Source: CAZQVN01 sp964596775 (lineage in GTDB: Bacteria > Eisenbacteria > RBG-16-71-46 > JABDJR01 > JAWXBZ01). Taken from it: a DNA stretch of 64,000 nt. The stretch spans positions 1-64,000 of the forward strand of contig CAZQVN010000011.1 in the NCBI GenBank assembly GCA_964596775.1, written 5' to 3'. Of this stretch, positions 32,998-40,628 are shown piece by piece (positions within the stretch are counted from its first letter, which is position 1; each line of letters begins with the position of its first letter). Below the pieces are notes generated by a model. It ran no database searches and was not told the DNA's origin. It saw nothing but the letters and a program-made list of their open reading frames with translations. A program made the position numbers and the translations under genes.

Positions 32998-34689
32998 ATG
33001 AGTTTTCGCAAGGGGCTTGGACAGTACCTTCAGGAGCGGGGTGTGCTCACGAAGGAAGCTTTGAAGAAGGCGCTGGCCGAACAGGAACACAGCGGCCACC
33101 CCCTGCGCGCGATCCTGCTCCGCGAGGGGATCGTCGGAGAAACGGAGATCCTCGACTACTTCGAGCAGGAACTCGGCTTCCCCCGGCTCGACATCGAAAA
33201 CTTTCCGCTGGACCCGGAAACGGCGGCGCTCGTGCCCGAGGACGTGGCGCGGCGTCACCAGCTGATCCCGGCGTTTCACCTCGAGGATGTCCTCACGATC
33301 GTGATGGTCGACCCGCTGAACCTCGTGGCCCAGGATGAAATCAAGCGGCTGACCGGCCTTTCGCTGGAAGTGGGCGTGGCCTCGACGGAGATCGTGACCG
33401 CCGCCATCGACAAGCTCTACACGGGCCGGGTTCGCGCCCGCTCCCCCGAGCGATCGAACATCTCGCTGGCCGGCTCCTCCGACGCGGAAACGACCGGCGA
33501 GGGACCGATCATCACGCTGGTCAACAAGATCCTGCTGCAGGCATTCCGCGAGGGCGCCAGCGACGTCCACATCGAGCCCGAGGAGAAGGAACTGCGCGTC
33601 CGCTTCCGCGTGGACGGCGTGCTCCACGAGGCGGCCCGGCATCCGCTGTCCGTCCAGGGAGCGATCGCCGCGCGCATCAAGGTCATGGCCGAGCTCGACC
33701 TGGCCGAAAAGCGCCGTCCGCAGGACGGTCGGGCCCGGTTCACGAACTCCGGCGTCGACCTCGACCTCCGCGTGTCCACGTTTCCGACCCTCTACGGCGA
33801 GAACACGGTGCTCCGCCTGCTCGACCGGTCCTCCGGCCTGTCCACTCTGAAGTCGCTCGGCTTCGAGGCCGAAACGCAGGGGCGGATCGTGGAACTCATC
33901 GAGAAGCCTCACGGGCTGTTTCTGGTGACCGGACCGACCGGCAGCGGCAAGACGACCACGCTCTACGCCTGCCTCGATCACCTGAACACGCCGGAGCGGA
34001 ACATCGCCACGCTCGAGGACCCGGTGGAATACCGGCTGGCCTCCGTGCGCCAGACACAGGTGGATCCCGACTGCGACCTGACCTTCGCCCGGGGACTGCG
34101 CGCGCTGCTCCGCCAGGACCCCGACATCATCATGGTCGGCGAGATCCGCGACGGGGAGACGGCGGAGATCGCCGTCCGCTCGTCGCTGACCGGCCACTTC
34201 GTGCTGTCCACGCTGCACACGAACGACGCGCTCGGCGCGCTGGTCCGCCTGATGGACATGGGCTCGGAACCGTTCCTGGTGGCCCAGTCGACCGTGGGCA
34301 TCCTCGCCCAGCGCCTCGTCCGGGCTGTCTGCACCCGGTGCCGGAAACCGAGCGAACCGCCCGCCGAGGTTCTCCGGCGCCTCGGCATCGCTCCGGGCTC
34401 CCGCGAATTCTTCACGGGCAAGGGGTGCAACGAGTGCCGCGGCTCCGGGTACCGGGGACGCGCCGGGATCTACGAGCTGCTGACGGTCACCGACCCGATC
34501 CGGGACGCGGTCTGCTCCGGGGCCAAGGGCTCCGAGGTCGAGATGCTCGCCCGCGCCGCCGGGTTCCGCCGGCTCCGCGACGATGCCATGGACAAGGCGG
34601 CCCGCGGCATCACGACGCTGGAGGAGGTTCTCCGGGTCACGAGTTCCGCCGGCGAGTCGGAGTCCGGGTCGATGGCGGTGGCGGCATGA
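32998..34689 (+). CDS. pilB: Type IV pilus / type II secretion assembly ATPase (PilB/GspE/MshE)
   Basis: A 563-residue assembly ATPase. Residues 5-60 contain two degenerate MshEN-type motifs (GLGQYLQERGVLTKEAL and PLRAILLREGIVGETEI), and 62-140 complete the N-terminal domain. The motor has Walker A GPTGSGKTT at 312-320, the Asp box around EDPVEY (340-345), Walker B region IIMVGEIRD (377-385), His box STLHTND (404-410), and a zinc tetracysteine C445, C448, C477, C480. The zinc site indicates an extension-type ATPase (PilB/GspE) rather than retraction PilT. ATG 32998 follows GGGAG. It starts a 12-gene operon and overlaps the platform gene as ATGA. Confidence 0.95.
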   Translation: MSFRKGLGQYLQERGVLTKEALKKALAEQEHSGHPLRAILLREGIVGETEILDYFEQELGFPRLDIENFPLDPETAALVPEDVARRHQLIPAFHLEDVLTIVMVDPLNLVAQDEIKRLTGLSLEVGVASTEIVTAAIDKLYTGRVRARSPERSNISLAGSSDAETTGEGPIITLVNKILLQAFREGASDVHIEPEEKELRVRFRVDGVLHEAARHPLSVQGAIAARIKVMAELDLAEKRRPQDGRARFTNSGVDLDLRVSTFPTLYGENTVLRLLDRSSGLSTLKSLGFEAETQGRIVELIEKPHGLFLVTGPTGSGKTTTLYACLDHLNTPERNIATLEDPVEYRLASVRQTQVDPDCDLTFARGLRALLRQDPDIIMVGEIRDGETAEIAVRSSLTGHFVLSTLHTNDALGALVRLMDMGSEPFLVAQSTVGILAQRLVRAVCTRCRKPSEPPAEVLRRLGIAPGSREFFTGKGCNECRGSGYRGRAGIYELLTVTDPIRDAVCSGAKGSEVEMLARAAGFRRLRDDAMDKAARGITTLEEVLRVTSSAGESESGSMAVAA

Positions 34690-35897
34690 ACTCCTTCCAG
34701 TACACGGCGTGGACCGCGGACGGCCTGAAGCAGGGGCTCGTCAACCGGGACGACGCCCAGGAAGTGTCCCGCTGGCTGGAATCGCAGGGATGGGTCCCCG
34801 TCGAGGTCAAGGTCTGCGCCGCGCGCAAGGCGGACGCGGTCCGCAAGGGCGGCCGCGGGGTCAAGCTGATCGACCTCGTGATGCTGTCCCGGCAGCTCGA
34901 GGTTCTCCTGAACGCCGGCGTGCCGCTCGTCCGGGCGCTTGGCGTGGCCGCCGAGCAGACGCAGAGCGCAAGACTCTCGACGGCGCTCATGGACGTCCGG
35001 AAGTCGATCGAACAGGGAAGCCTGCTGTCCGAAGCGATGGAAACGCGCGCCGACATCTTTCCCGAGATCTTCACGAACCTCGTCCGCGCCGGGGAACTGG
35101 GCGGTCTGCTCCCGGAGATGCTCTCCCGGCTCGGCACGCTGCTCGAGTACGAAAACGAAACGCGGGCCAAGCTCAAGTCCGCGGCCTCCTATCCCGGGAT
35201 GGTCATCGCCGAGCTCGTCCTGGCGTTCATCGTCCTGATCAAGGTCGTGCTCCCCCGCTTTGTCGGGCTGTTCGCGAGCCTCGGCGCGGACCTTCCGCTG
35301 CCGACCTGGATCATGCTCGGCGTCAACGACGCGGTGGAGAAGCACGGCCTCCTCGGCCTCGCCGTTCTCGGCGCCGTGGCCGCCGCCGGGATCCTGTTCC
35401 TGCGGACTCCCCGCGGGAAGGACATGTGGGACGGCATGATGATCCGCCTGCCGATCCTCGGCCCGATCTACCTGAAGACGGCCCAGTCGCGCTTTGCCCG
35501 GATTCTCTCGGCCATGCTCGCCTCCGGCATCCCGCTCCTGACCGCGCTCGAGGTTTCGGCGCGGGCTTCCGGAAACCGCGTCGTGGCGAAGGCCGTTCTC
35601 GGCAGCCGGTCCGGCATCAGCGACGGCCGGAGCCTGGCCGAATCGCTGGAATCCTCCGGCGTCTTCTCGCCGCTGATCCTCCGGATGACCGCGGTCGGCG
35701 AGGAAACGGGACATCTCGACACGCTCCTCGACCGGGCGGCCGGCTATTACGACTCGGAGGTCGATCACTCCATCAAGAACCTGTCCTCGGCGATCGAGCC
35801 GATCCTCCTCGTGGTCCTCGGCGCCTTCGTCCTGTTCGTGGCCCTCGCGGTCTTCATGCCCATGTGGAACATGATGAGCGCGTTCAAGCAACACTGA
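34686..35897 (+). CDS. pilC: Inner-membrane platform protein (PilC/GspF)
   Basis: A 403-residue platform protein with the standard two-fold GspF layout: cytoplasmic domain one (about 60-175, LMLSRQLEVLLNAGVPLVRA region), a transmembrane helix near 180-200, a second near 220-245, then cytoplasmic domain two (FARILSAMLASGIPLLTAL) and a last helix (ILLVVLGAFVLFVALAVFMP). The N-terminal 50 residues (YTAWTADGLKQGLV) match the extra domain of PilC/GspF. It couples the ATPase motor to pilin assembly. ATGA overlap with pilB. Confidence 0.95.
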   Translation: MNSFQYTAWTADGLKQGLVNRDDAQEVSRWLESQGWVPVEVKVCAARKADAVRKGGRGVKLIDLVMLSRQLEVLLNAGVPLVRALGVAAEQTQSARLSTALMDVRKSIEQGSLLSEAMETRADIFPEIFTNLVRAGELGGLLPEMLSRLGTLLEYENETRAKLKSAASYPGMVIAELVLAFIVLIKVVLPRFVGLFASLGADLPLPTWIMLGVNDAVEKHGLLGLAVLGAVAAAGILFLRTPRGKDMWDGMMIRLPILGPIYLKTAQSRFARILSAMLASGIPLLTALEVSARASGNRVVAKAVLGSRSGISDGRSLAESLESSGVFSPLILRMTAVGEETGHLDTLLDRAAGYYDSEVDHSIKNLSSAIEPILLVVLGAFVLFVALAVFMPMWNMMSAFKQH

Positions 35898-35937
35898 TTC
35901 CATGGTTCGTTTCGCTCGTCAACAGAAGGAGAACACA

Positions 35938-36318
35938 GTGAAAGCAGTACGCAGTCAGTCCGGTTTCAGTCTGATCGAACTCGTCATCGTCATCGTGATC
36001 CTCGGGATCCTGGCCTCGGTGGCCGTTCCCAAGTACGTGGACATGCAGGAGGACGCCCGCGAGGCGGCCCTCAAGGGAACGCTGGGGGCCATCCGCTCGG
36101 CGATCTCGATCCAGTACGCCAAGAACGCGCTCGGCGGCTCCGCCACCTTCCCGACGCTCGACGGCACGATCTTCGCCGACGGCGCCGTGCCGAAGGAGCC
36201 GGTCAAGAACAGCAACGCCGTCAAGACGACCGCCGGCGTCGACAACGCGGGCGGCTGGATCTACATCCAGTCCACCGGCGTCGTCCAGGCGAACCTGACC
36301 GGCTATTCCACTTACTGA
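35938..36318 (+). CDS. pilA: Major pilin / pseudopilin (PilA/GspG/MshA-like)
   Basis: A 126-residue prepilin from GTG 35938, chosen because AAGGAG lies six bases upstream; ATG 35902 is possible but has no ribosome site and would give a 21-residue leader. The class III signal is KAVRSQSG, cleaved before FSLIELVIVIVILGILA, with Glu at position +5 of the mature protein. The following VPKYVDMQEDAREAALKGTLG resembles MshA-type pilins more than GspG by my recollection. No disulfide cysteine pair is present. It is probably the major fibre subunit, processed by a prepilin peptidase that is not in this window. Confidence 0.92.
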   Translation: MKAVRSQSGFSLIELVIVIVILGILASVAVPKYVDMQEDAREAALKGTLGAIRSAISIQYAKNALGGSATFPTLDGTIFADGAVPKEPVKNSNAVKTTAGVDNAGGWIYIQSTGVVQANLTGYSTY

Positions 36319-36373
36319 TCGCGACTTTCCCGGGACCGGCGCTCTTTCACGAAGTGTGCGCCAGGGGGGACGG

Positions 36374-38152
36374 ATGAGGAAACGAACCGGCATGGGAGCG
36401 CTCGCCGCGTGTGCCGCGGCGGGCGCCGCCCTGCTGTATGCATATACCCTGGCACCATCGGTGTCCGCGGGGGATTCGGGAGGACTGGCTCTGGCCGCCG
36501 GGCAGGCGGCCGTTCCCCATCCGCCCGGCTATCCGCTGTGGGTCCTTGCGTCCTCGGTGTTCGTTCATCTCCCCGGCTTCTCGAGTCTCGGCGACGTTGC
36601 CTTCCGCACGAACCTCTTCTCGGCTCTCTGCGCGGCGGCCGCCTGCGGCGCGCTCGTCTGCGTCGGCGCGAGCCTCGGCCTGTCCTCGATGGCCTCGATC
36701 GTGTCCGCCGGGCTCGTGGCCACCACGCCCGCGGTCTGGTCGTTCGCCACGGTCACCGAGGTGTACGCGCTGAACCTGCTGCTCCTGGCCCTCGCCGCGC
36801 TGGCGGGCCTCCGGTTCCGCGAGGAACCGGGATGCGCGCGGGCTTTCGTCTTCGGGGGATCCGCGGGACTGCTGGTGATGCACCACCAGTCCAATGTCCT
36901 GATGCTCCCGGTTCTCGCCGCCGTGTTCCTCGTGCCGGGTGACGCGCGACGCGCCGGTCCGGTGACGCGCTCCGCCCTGGGGGGATTCCTGCTCGGCTGG
37001 ACGCCCGCACTCTGGACGCCCCTCCGCGCCCTGCTCCGCCCCGACCTCGACTGGTTCGGCGCCGGGTCGCTCGACCGCCTGGCCGACAGCTGGTTCCGCG
37101 GCTTCTACGGTCCGCCGGCCGGTCCGGAACGATCGCCGGAACTGGTGATGGACCAGGCCGCCGCCGCTCTCCACTACCTGCAGGCCGGCTTCGGGCCGGC
37201 GCTGATTCTCTGCGGGCTGGGACTCGTCGTTCTCGACCGCACCAATCCGCGCCCGGGCCTGGCCCTGGGTGGTACCGCGGTACTGAGCCTGGCCGGCAGC
37301 CTGCTCATCCTGAACCCCGTTCCGGATGCGCCGGCGTTGTACAGTTTCCAGGCTTTCTGGTACCCGGCGGTGATCGCCGCGGCGCTGCTGGCCGGCTTCG
37401 GGTTCGACGCGCTCCGGCGCTTCGGGGCGGACCGGGGCATTCCCGGCCTGCGCACGCCGGCGGCCGCGGCGCTGATCGCGCTGTTCCTGGTCGCCGCGCC
37501 GATCGTCCGCTTCCACCCCCTGTGCGACCGCAGCGGCGACCGCGTGGCCGAGCGCTACGGCATCGACCTCCTGTCCACACCCCCGGCCGGAGCGGTGCTC
37601 CTCGTCGAGGGGGACAACGAGATGTTCCTCACCGCCTACCTCCGGGAGGAGCGCGGCCTGCGCCCGGACCTCACGGTGATCCAGCGCAAGGGGTTCGTCC
37701 ACGACGACCGCTTCGGCCTGCGCGGGCTCGCGGGCGCGGCCCGTGACGCCCGGCGGGACGCGGAGGAGATGGCCCTGGTCATCGGAAATCGGATTCCCGT
37801 GTACGCCGCGGCGATCCCGGAGTGGGTGCGCCGGGAAGGATTCACCTCGCGCCGGGAGGGGCTTCTCTGGCGCATCGCCGATCCCCGGAACCTCGGGGCG
37901 ATCGGCGCGCCGCGCAACCCCTGGAGCGGCTACGCGGACGCGGACGGCATCGATGCGACCGGTCTCGATTATCCGACCCGGAAGTGCCTGGTGGCCTACC
38001 ACCAGGCGTGGGCGGAAACCATGACGTCGGAGGGGCGCCACGAGGAAGCGCGGGACGCCTGGCGGAAGGCCCTGGTCATCGGGCACGATTTTCCCGAAGC
38101 CGCGGTCCTCGTTTCCGCGCTCGCGGCGGATGCGGAGAGGGGGCGTCGATGA
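36374..38152 (+). CDS. DUF2723-type membrane protein (GT-C-like) inside the pilus operon
   Basis: A 592-residue polytopic protein from ATG 36374 behind GGGGGA; GTG 36356 would add six residues. The DUF2723 hallmarks are SAGDSGGLALAAG, VPHPPGYPLWVL, ATVTEVYALN and MHHQSN, followed by about ten hydrophobic helices and a soluble C-terminal part with VEGDNEMFLTAYL and a single TPR-like helix pair. DUF2723 members include a protein O-mannosyltransferase of Bacteroidetes, so a role in glycosylating the pilins or secreted proteins is plausible but unproven. It lies 55 bp after the pilin and overlaps the first minor pilin as ATGA, so it belongs to the operon. Confidence 0.88.
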   Translation: MRKRTGMGALAACAAAGAALLYAYTLAPSVSAGDSGGLALAAGQAAVPHPPGYPLWVLASSVFVHLPGFSSLGDVAFRTNLFSALCAAAACGALVCVGASLGLSSMASIVSAGLVATTPAVWSFATVTEVYALNLLLLALAALAGLRFREEPGCARAFVFGGSAGLLVMHHQSNVLMLPVLAAVFLVPGDARRAGPVTRSALGGFLLGWTPALWTPLRALLRPDLDWFGAGSLDRLADSWFRGFYGPPAGPERSPELVMDQAAAALHYLQAGFGPALILCGLGLVVLDRTNPRPGLALGGTAVLSLAGSLLILNPVPDAPALYSFQAFWYPAVIAAALLAGFGFDALRRFGADRGIPGLRTPAAAALIALFLVAAPIVRFHPLCDRSGDRVAERYGIDLLSTPPAGAVLLVEGDNEMFLTAYLREERGLRPDLTVIQRKGFVHDDRFGLRGLAGAARDARRDAEEMALVIGNRIPVYAAAIPEWVRREGFTSRREGLLWRIADPRNLGAIGAPRNPWSGYADADGIDATGLDYPTRKCLVAYHQAWAETMTSEGRHEEARDAWRKALVIGHDFPEAAVLVSALAADAERGRR

Positions 38153-38733
38153 CGCACTCGACCGGCCTCCCGTTCGTTTCGCGATGCCCCGCCGCGGTCC
38201 GGCGCAAGCCCGCCGAATCGGTGACGGGCGGCGCCGCGCGGAACGATCGCGGCTTCTCGCTCATCGAACTCGTCATCGTGATGCTGCTCGTCGGCGTCCT
38301 GTCCGTCGTCGTGTCGACGAACGGCGCGGGGCTGCTCCCGGGCGTGCGCGTCCGCGCGGCCGCGGAGCGGATCGCCTCCGACATACGGTACGCGCAGAAC
38401 CTCGCCATCAAGGAAGGGGGGCGCGTCGGCGTCGTCTTCAACACGGCCACGAACCGCTACTTAGTCGTCCGCAACCTGACCACCCCGGTGCCGGCCCCGT
38501 TCGACACGGGCCGGAACCTCGAAGTCCTGTTCGGAACCGAAAAACGGTTCGGCGGCGTGTCGCTGCTGGCCGCCACGTTCGGCGGCGGGTCCACGCTCCA
38601 GTTCGACAACCTCGGCGTGCCCCGCGACGCCGCCTACGCGGAATTGACCGCGAACGGAACGGTGAGCGTCACCGGCGGCGGCACGACGACGGTCGTCACC
38701 GTGTCGGCGATCACCGGAAAGGTGACGTTCTGA
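38149..38733 (+). CDS. Minor pseudopilin, GspH/FimT-like
   Basis: A 194-residue prepilin. The prepilin peptidase site is NDRG before FSLIELVIVMLLVGVLS, at about residue 35, so the cytoplasmic leader is much longer than the usual 6-15 residues. Glu+5 is present. The text after the helix (RAAAERIASDIRYAQNLAIKEG) is the GspH/FimT signature. It is the first of four consecutive minor-pilin genes, each sharing one to seventeen bases with the next. It should join the initiation complex at the fibre tip. Confidence 0.9.
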   Translation: MTHSTGLPFVSRCPAAVRRKPAESVTGGAARNDRGFSLIELVIVMLLVGVLSVVVSTNGAGLLPGVRVRAAAERIASDIRYAQNLAIKEGGRVGVVFNTATNRYLVVRNLTTPVPAPFDTGRNLEVLFGTEKRFGGVSLLAATFGGGSTLQFDNLGVPRDAAYAELTANGTVSVTGGGTTTVVTVSAITGKVTF

Positions 38734-39212
38734 TGCGCGCGACGGCTGCACGGACCCAACGCGTCGACGGCACGGGTCGCCGGGCGGCGGGAGTGCGCCC
38801 CACCATCGCCGCGGGGCGAGCGCGTCCTTGCGGAGAGGCGGGGTTCTCCCTCATCGAACTCGTCCTCGTGATCCTCATTCTCGGCCTGGCCGTCCTCCCG
38901 CTGGTCCAGCAGATGGCGGTGAGTTCGAAGCACGCCGCCGACGGCTGGTCGACCACGGCGGCCACGTTCCTCGCCCGGGAACGGCTGGAGCAGGTCCAGG
39001 CGGACCGGAACGCCGCGAGCCGCGGCTACGCGTGGATCACCGGGGCCAATTATCCCGCGGAAGCGTCGCTGCCCGGGTACGCCGGGTTCGCGCGCACCAC
39101 GACCGTGTCCGCGGAAAGCACGTACCAGGCCGTGGCCTACAAGACGATCACCGTTTCGGTGACCTCGTCGGCATCGCCGGCGGTGACCCTGACCGGCTGG
39201 GTGGTGAACTGA
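38733..39212 (+). CDS. Minor pseudopilin, GspI/PilV-like
   Basis: A 159-residue prepilin with cleavage at GEAG before FSLIELVLVILILGLAVLP, about residue 37; the leader is again unusually long and Arg-rich. Glu+5 is present. The region ATFLARERLEQVQADR resembles the GspI/PilV pattern (A-x-x-LA-x-x-x-x-E). The start ATG overlaps the previous stop as TGATG. Position H-I-J-K in the operon supports the GspI role. Confidence 0.85.
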   Translation: MRATAARTQRVDGTGRRAAGVRPTIAAGRARPCGEAGFSLIELVLVILILGLAVLPLVQQMAVSSKHAADGWSTTAATFLARERLEQVQADRNAASRGYAWITGANYPAEASLPGYAGFARTTTVSAESTYQAVAYKTITVSVTSSASPAVTLTGWVVN

Positions 39213-39703
39213 TGCGCGGCCAGGGCGGCTTCTCGCTGTTCGAAGTGCTCATCGTGATCGTCATCCTGTCGATCCTCGGCGCCGGGTTCGGCGGGTTCTT
39301 TCTCGAGTCCGCGCGCACGTACGGCTGGGTCTCGGAGCAGGCGGACCTCAGCCCGTCGCTCCGGCTCGGCATGAACCGGATGATCCGCGAGGTGCAGATG
39401 ATCCGGAACACGGGAAGCGTGTACGCGATGACCGACAGGACGCTGGCGTTCCACAACTCGGCCGGCGACTCGATCGCCCTGACCTGGAACGGAACGCCGG
39501 GGAGCGCTCTGACGCTCAGGCGGAACGCGTCGACCTGGACGCTGGCCTCGAACGTCGACTCGCTCGGGTTTTCCTATCTGGACGACGTGGGAACGGTGAC
39601 GGGCACGGCGGCGAATGTCCGCCGCATCCGCATCAGCCTCCGCCTGGCGCGGGGGGCTCACAAGGTGATGAACGGGAGCACGGTCCATGTCCGCAATTCG
39701 TAA
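39212..39703 (+). CDS. Minor pseudopilin, GspJ/PilW-like
   Basis: A 163-residue prepilin with a short leader, MRGQGG before FSLFEVLIVIVILSILGAG. Glu+5 is present (FSLFE). The text SLRLGMNRMIREVQMIRNTG fits the GspJ/PilW pattern after the N-terminal helix. The start overlaps the previous stop codon (TGATG). The end overlaps the next gene by 17 bp. It is expected to be part of the pseudopilus tip complex. Confidence 0.85.
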   Translation: MRGQGGFSLFEVLIVIVILSILGAGFGGFFLESARTYGWVSEQADLSPSLRLGMNRMIREVQMIRNTGSVYAMTDRTLAFHNSAGDSIALTWNGTPGSALTLRRNASTWTLASNVDSLGFSYLDDVGTVTGTAANVRRIRISLRLARGAHKVMNGSTVHVRNS

Positions 39704-40628
39704 CGAGCGCGGCGTCGGAGTGGCCGCCGCCATCTTCTTCGTCCTGATCCTCGCCACGATGGGCTACCTGGCGCTGGCGCTGGCGATCGAGGACCTGCAC
39801 GGCGCCGCCGCGCACACGGACTCGGAGCGCGCGTTCCTCGCCGCGCAGGCCGGGCTGGACCTCGGCGTCCGCAAGTTCGTCGCCGACCCGGCCTGGACCG
39901 GCGTGGCCTCCCCGGGCAAGCCGGTGGGCGGCGGCGCGTTCACGGTCACGGTCACGACGACCGACGACACCGGAGCGCCGCTCACCGGAGGGCAGAGGAT
40001 GATCCGGTCCACCGGAACGGTGGGCACGGCGGTGCGGTCGCTGCGCAGGGTGGTGTCGCCCGGCGGCGCCGGCGGCTCGGCCACGGTCTTCGCCACCGGC
40101 GCCGGCGACGCCGTCAGCATCCAGAGCCAGAAGATGTTCATCAACATCGCGAACATCCGCGACTCCTCGTCCGGGCCGAACAACACCTGGGGCAGCGGCG
40201 GCTTCAACAATTCGGACAACGAGTCCGGGATCTTCACCACGTGGGGATCCACCGGGCTCTCGGGTTCGGTACTGACCGTGGAGGCGGCGCTCTACGGTTA
40301 CGTGAGCGGGGCGCTGACCGACGACGACACCGATGTCACGGTCTACATGAACAACGTCGCCCAGGGCGGTGCGTTCAGGCTGACGGAAACGATCCTGAAC
40401 ACGCGCGTCGGTTCCGCGAACAAGGGGTACTGGTACGTCGACGTGACGTCGGCCCGGACCTGGACGCTCACCGATTTTGCCGGCGATCTCGAACTCTACG
40501 TGCTCAACAACAAGACGGGCGCCGACGACGGCCGCACGCTGTTCCTCGACGCGGTCGGCTTCCGCGTGACGGTTTCGGGCGGTGGCGGCTCGGTCGTGGC
40601 GGGTTCCTTCAAAGAGGTGGTCCTGTGA
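39687..40628 (+). CDS. GspK/PilX-like minor pilin
   Basis: A 313-residue protein starting MSAIRNERG before VGVAAAIFFVLILATMGYL. The mature N-terminus has no Glu at +5, as is known for GspK, which caps the pseudopilus tip. After the helix, AFLAAQAGLDLGVRKF is the PilX/GspK-type E/A-rich pattern. The rest (about 100-313) is a beta-rich domain with many Thr, Ser and Gly and does not look like the alpha-helical insert of classical GspK. The last domain contains YGYVSGALTDDDTDVTVYM and could bind calcium. It is the fourth of the minor pilins. Confidence 0.82.
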   Translation: MSAIRNERGVGVAAAIFFVLILATMGYLALALAIEDLHGAAAHTDSERAFLAAQAGLDLGVRKFVADPAWTGVASPGKPVGGGAFTVTVTTTDDTGAPLTGGQRMIRSTGTVGTAVRSLRRVVSPGGAGGSATVFATGAGDAVSIQSQKMFINIANIRDSSSGPNNTWGSGGFNNSDNESGIFTTWGSTGLSGSVLTVEAALYGYVSGALTDDDTDVTVYMNNVAQGGAFRLTETILNTRVGSANKGYWYVDVTSARTWTLTDFAGDLELYVLNNKTGADDGRTLFLDAVGFRVTVSGGGGSVVAGSFKEVVL

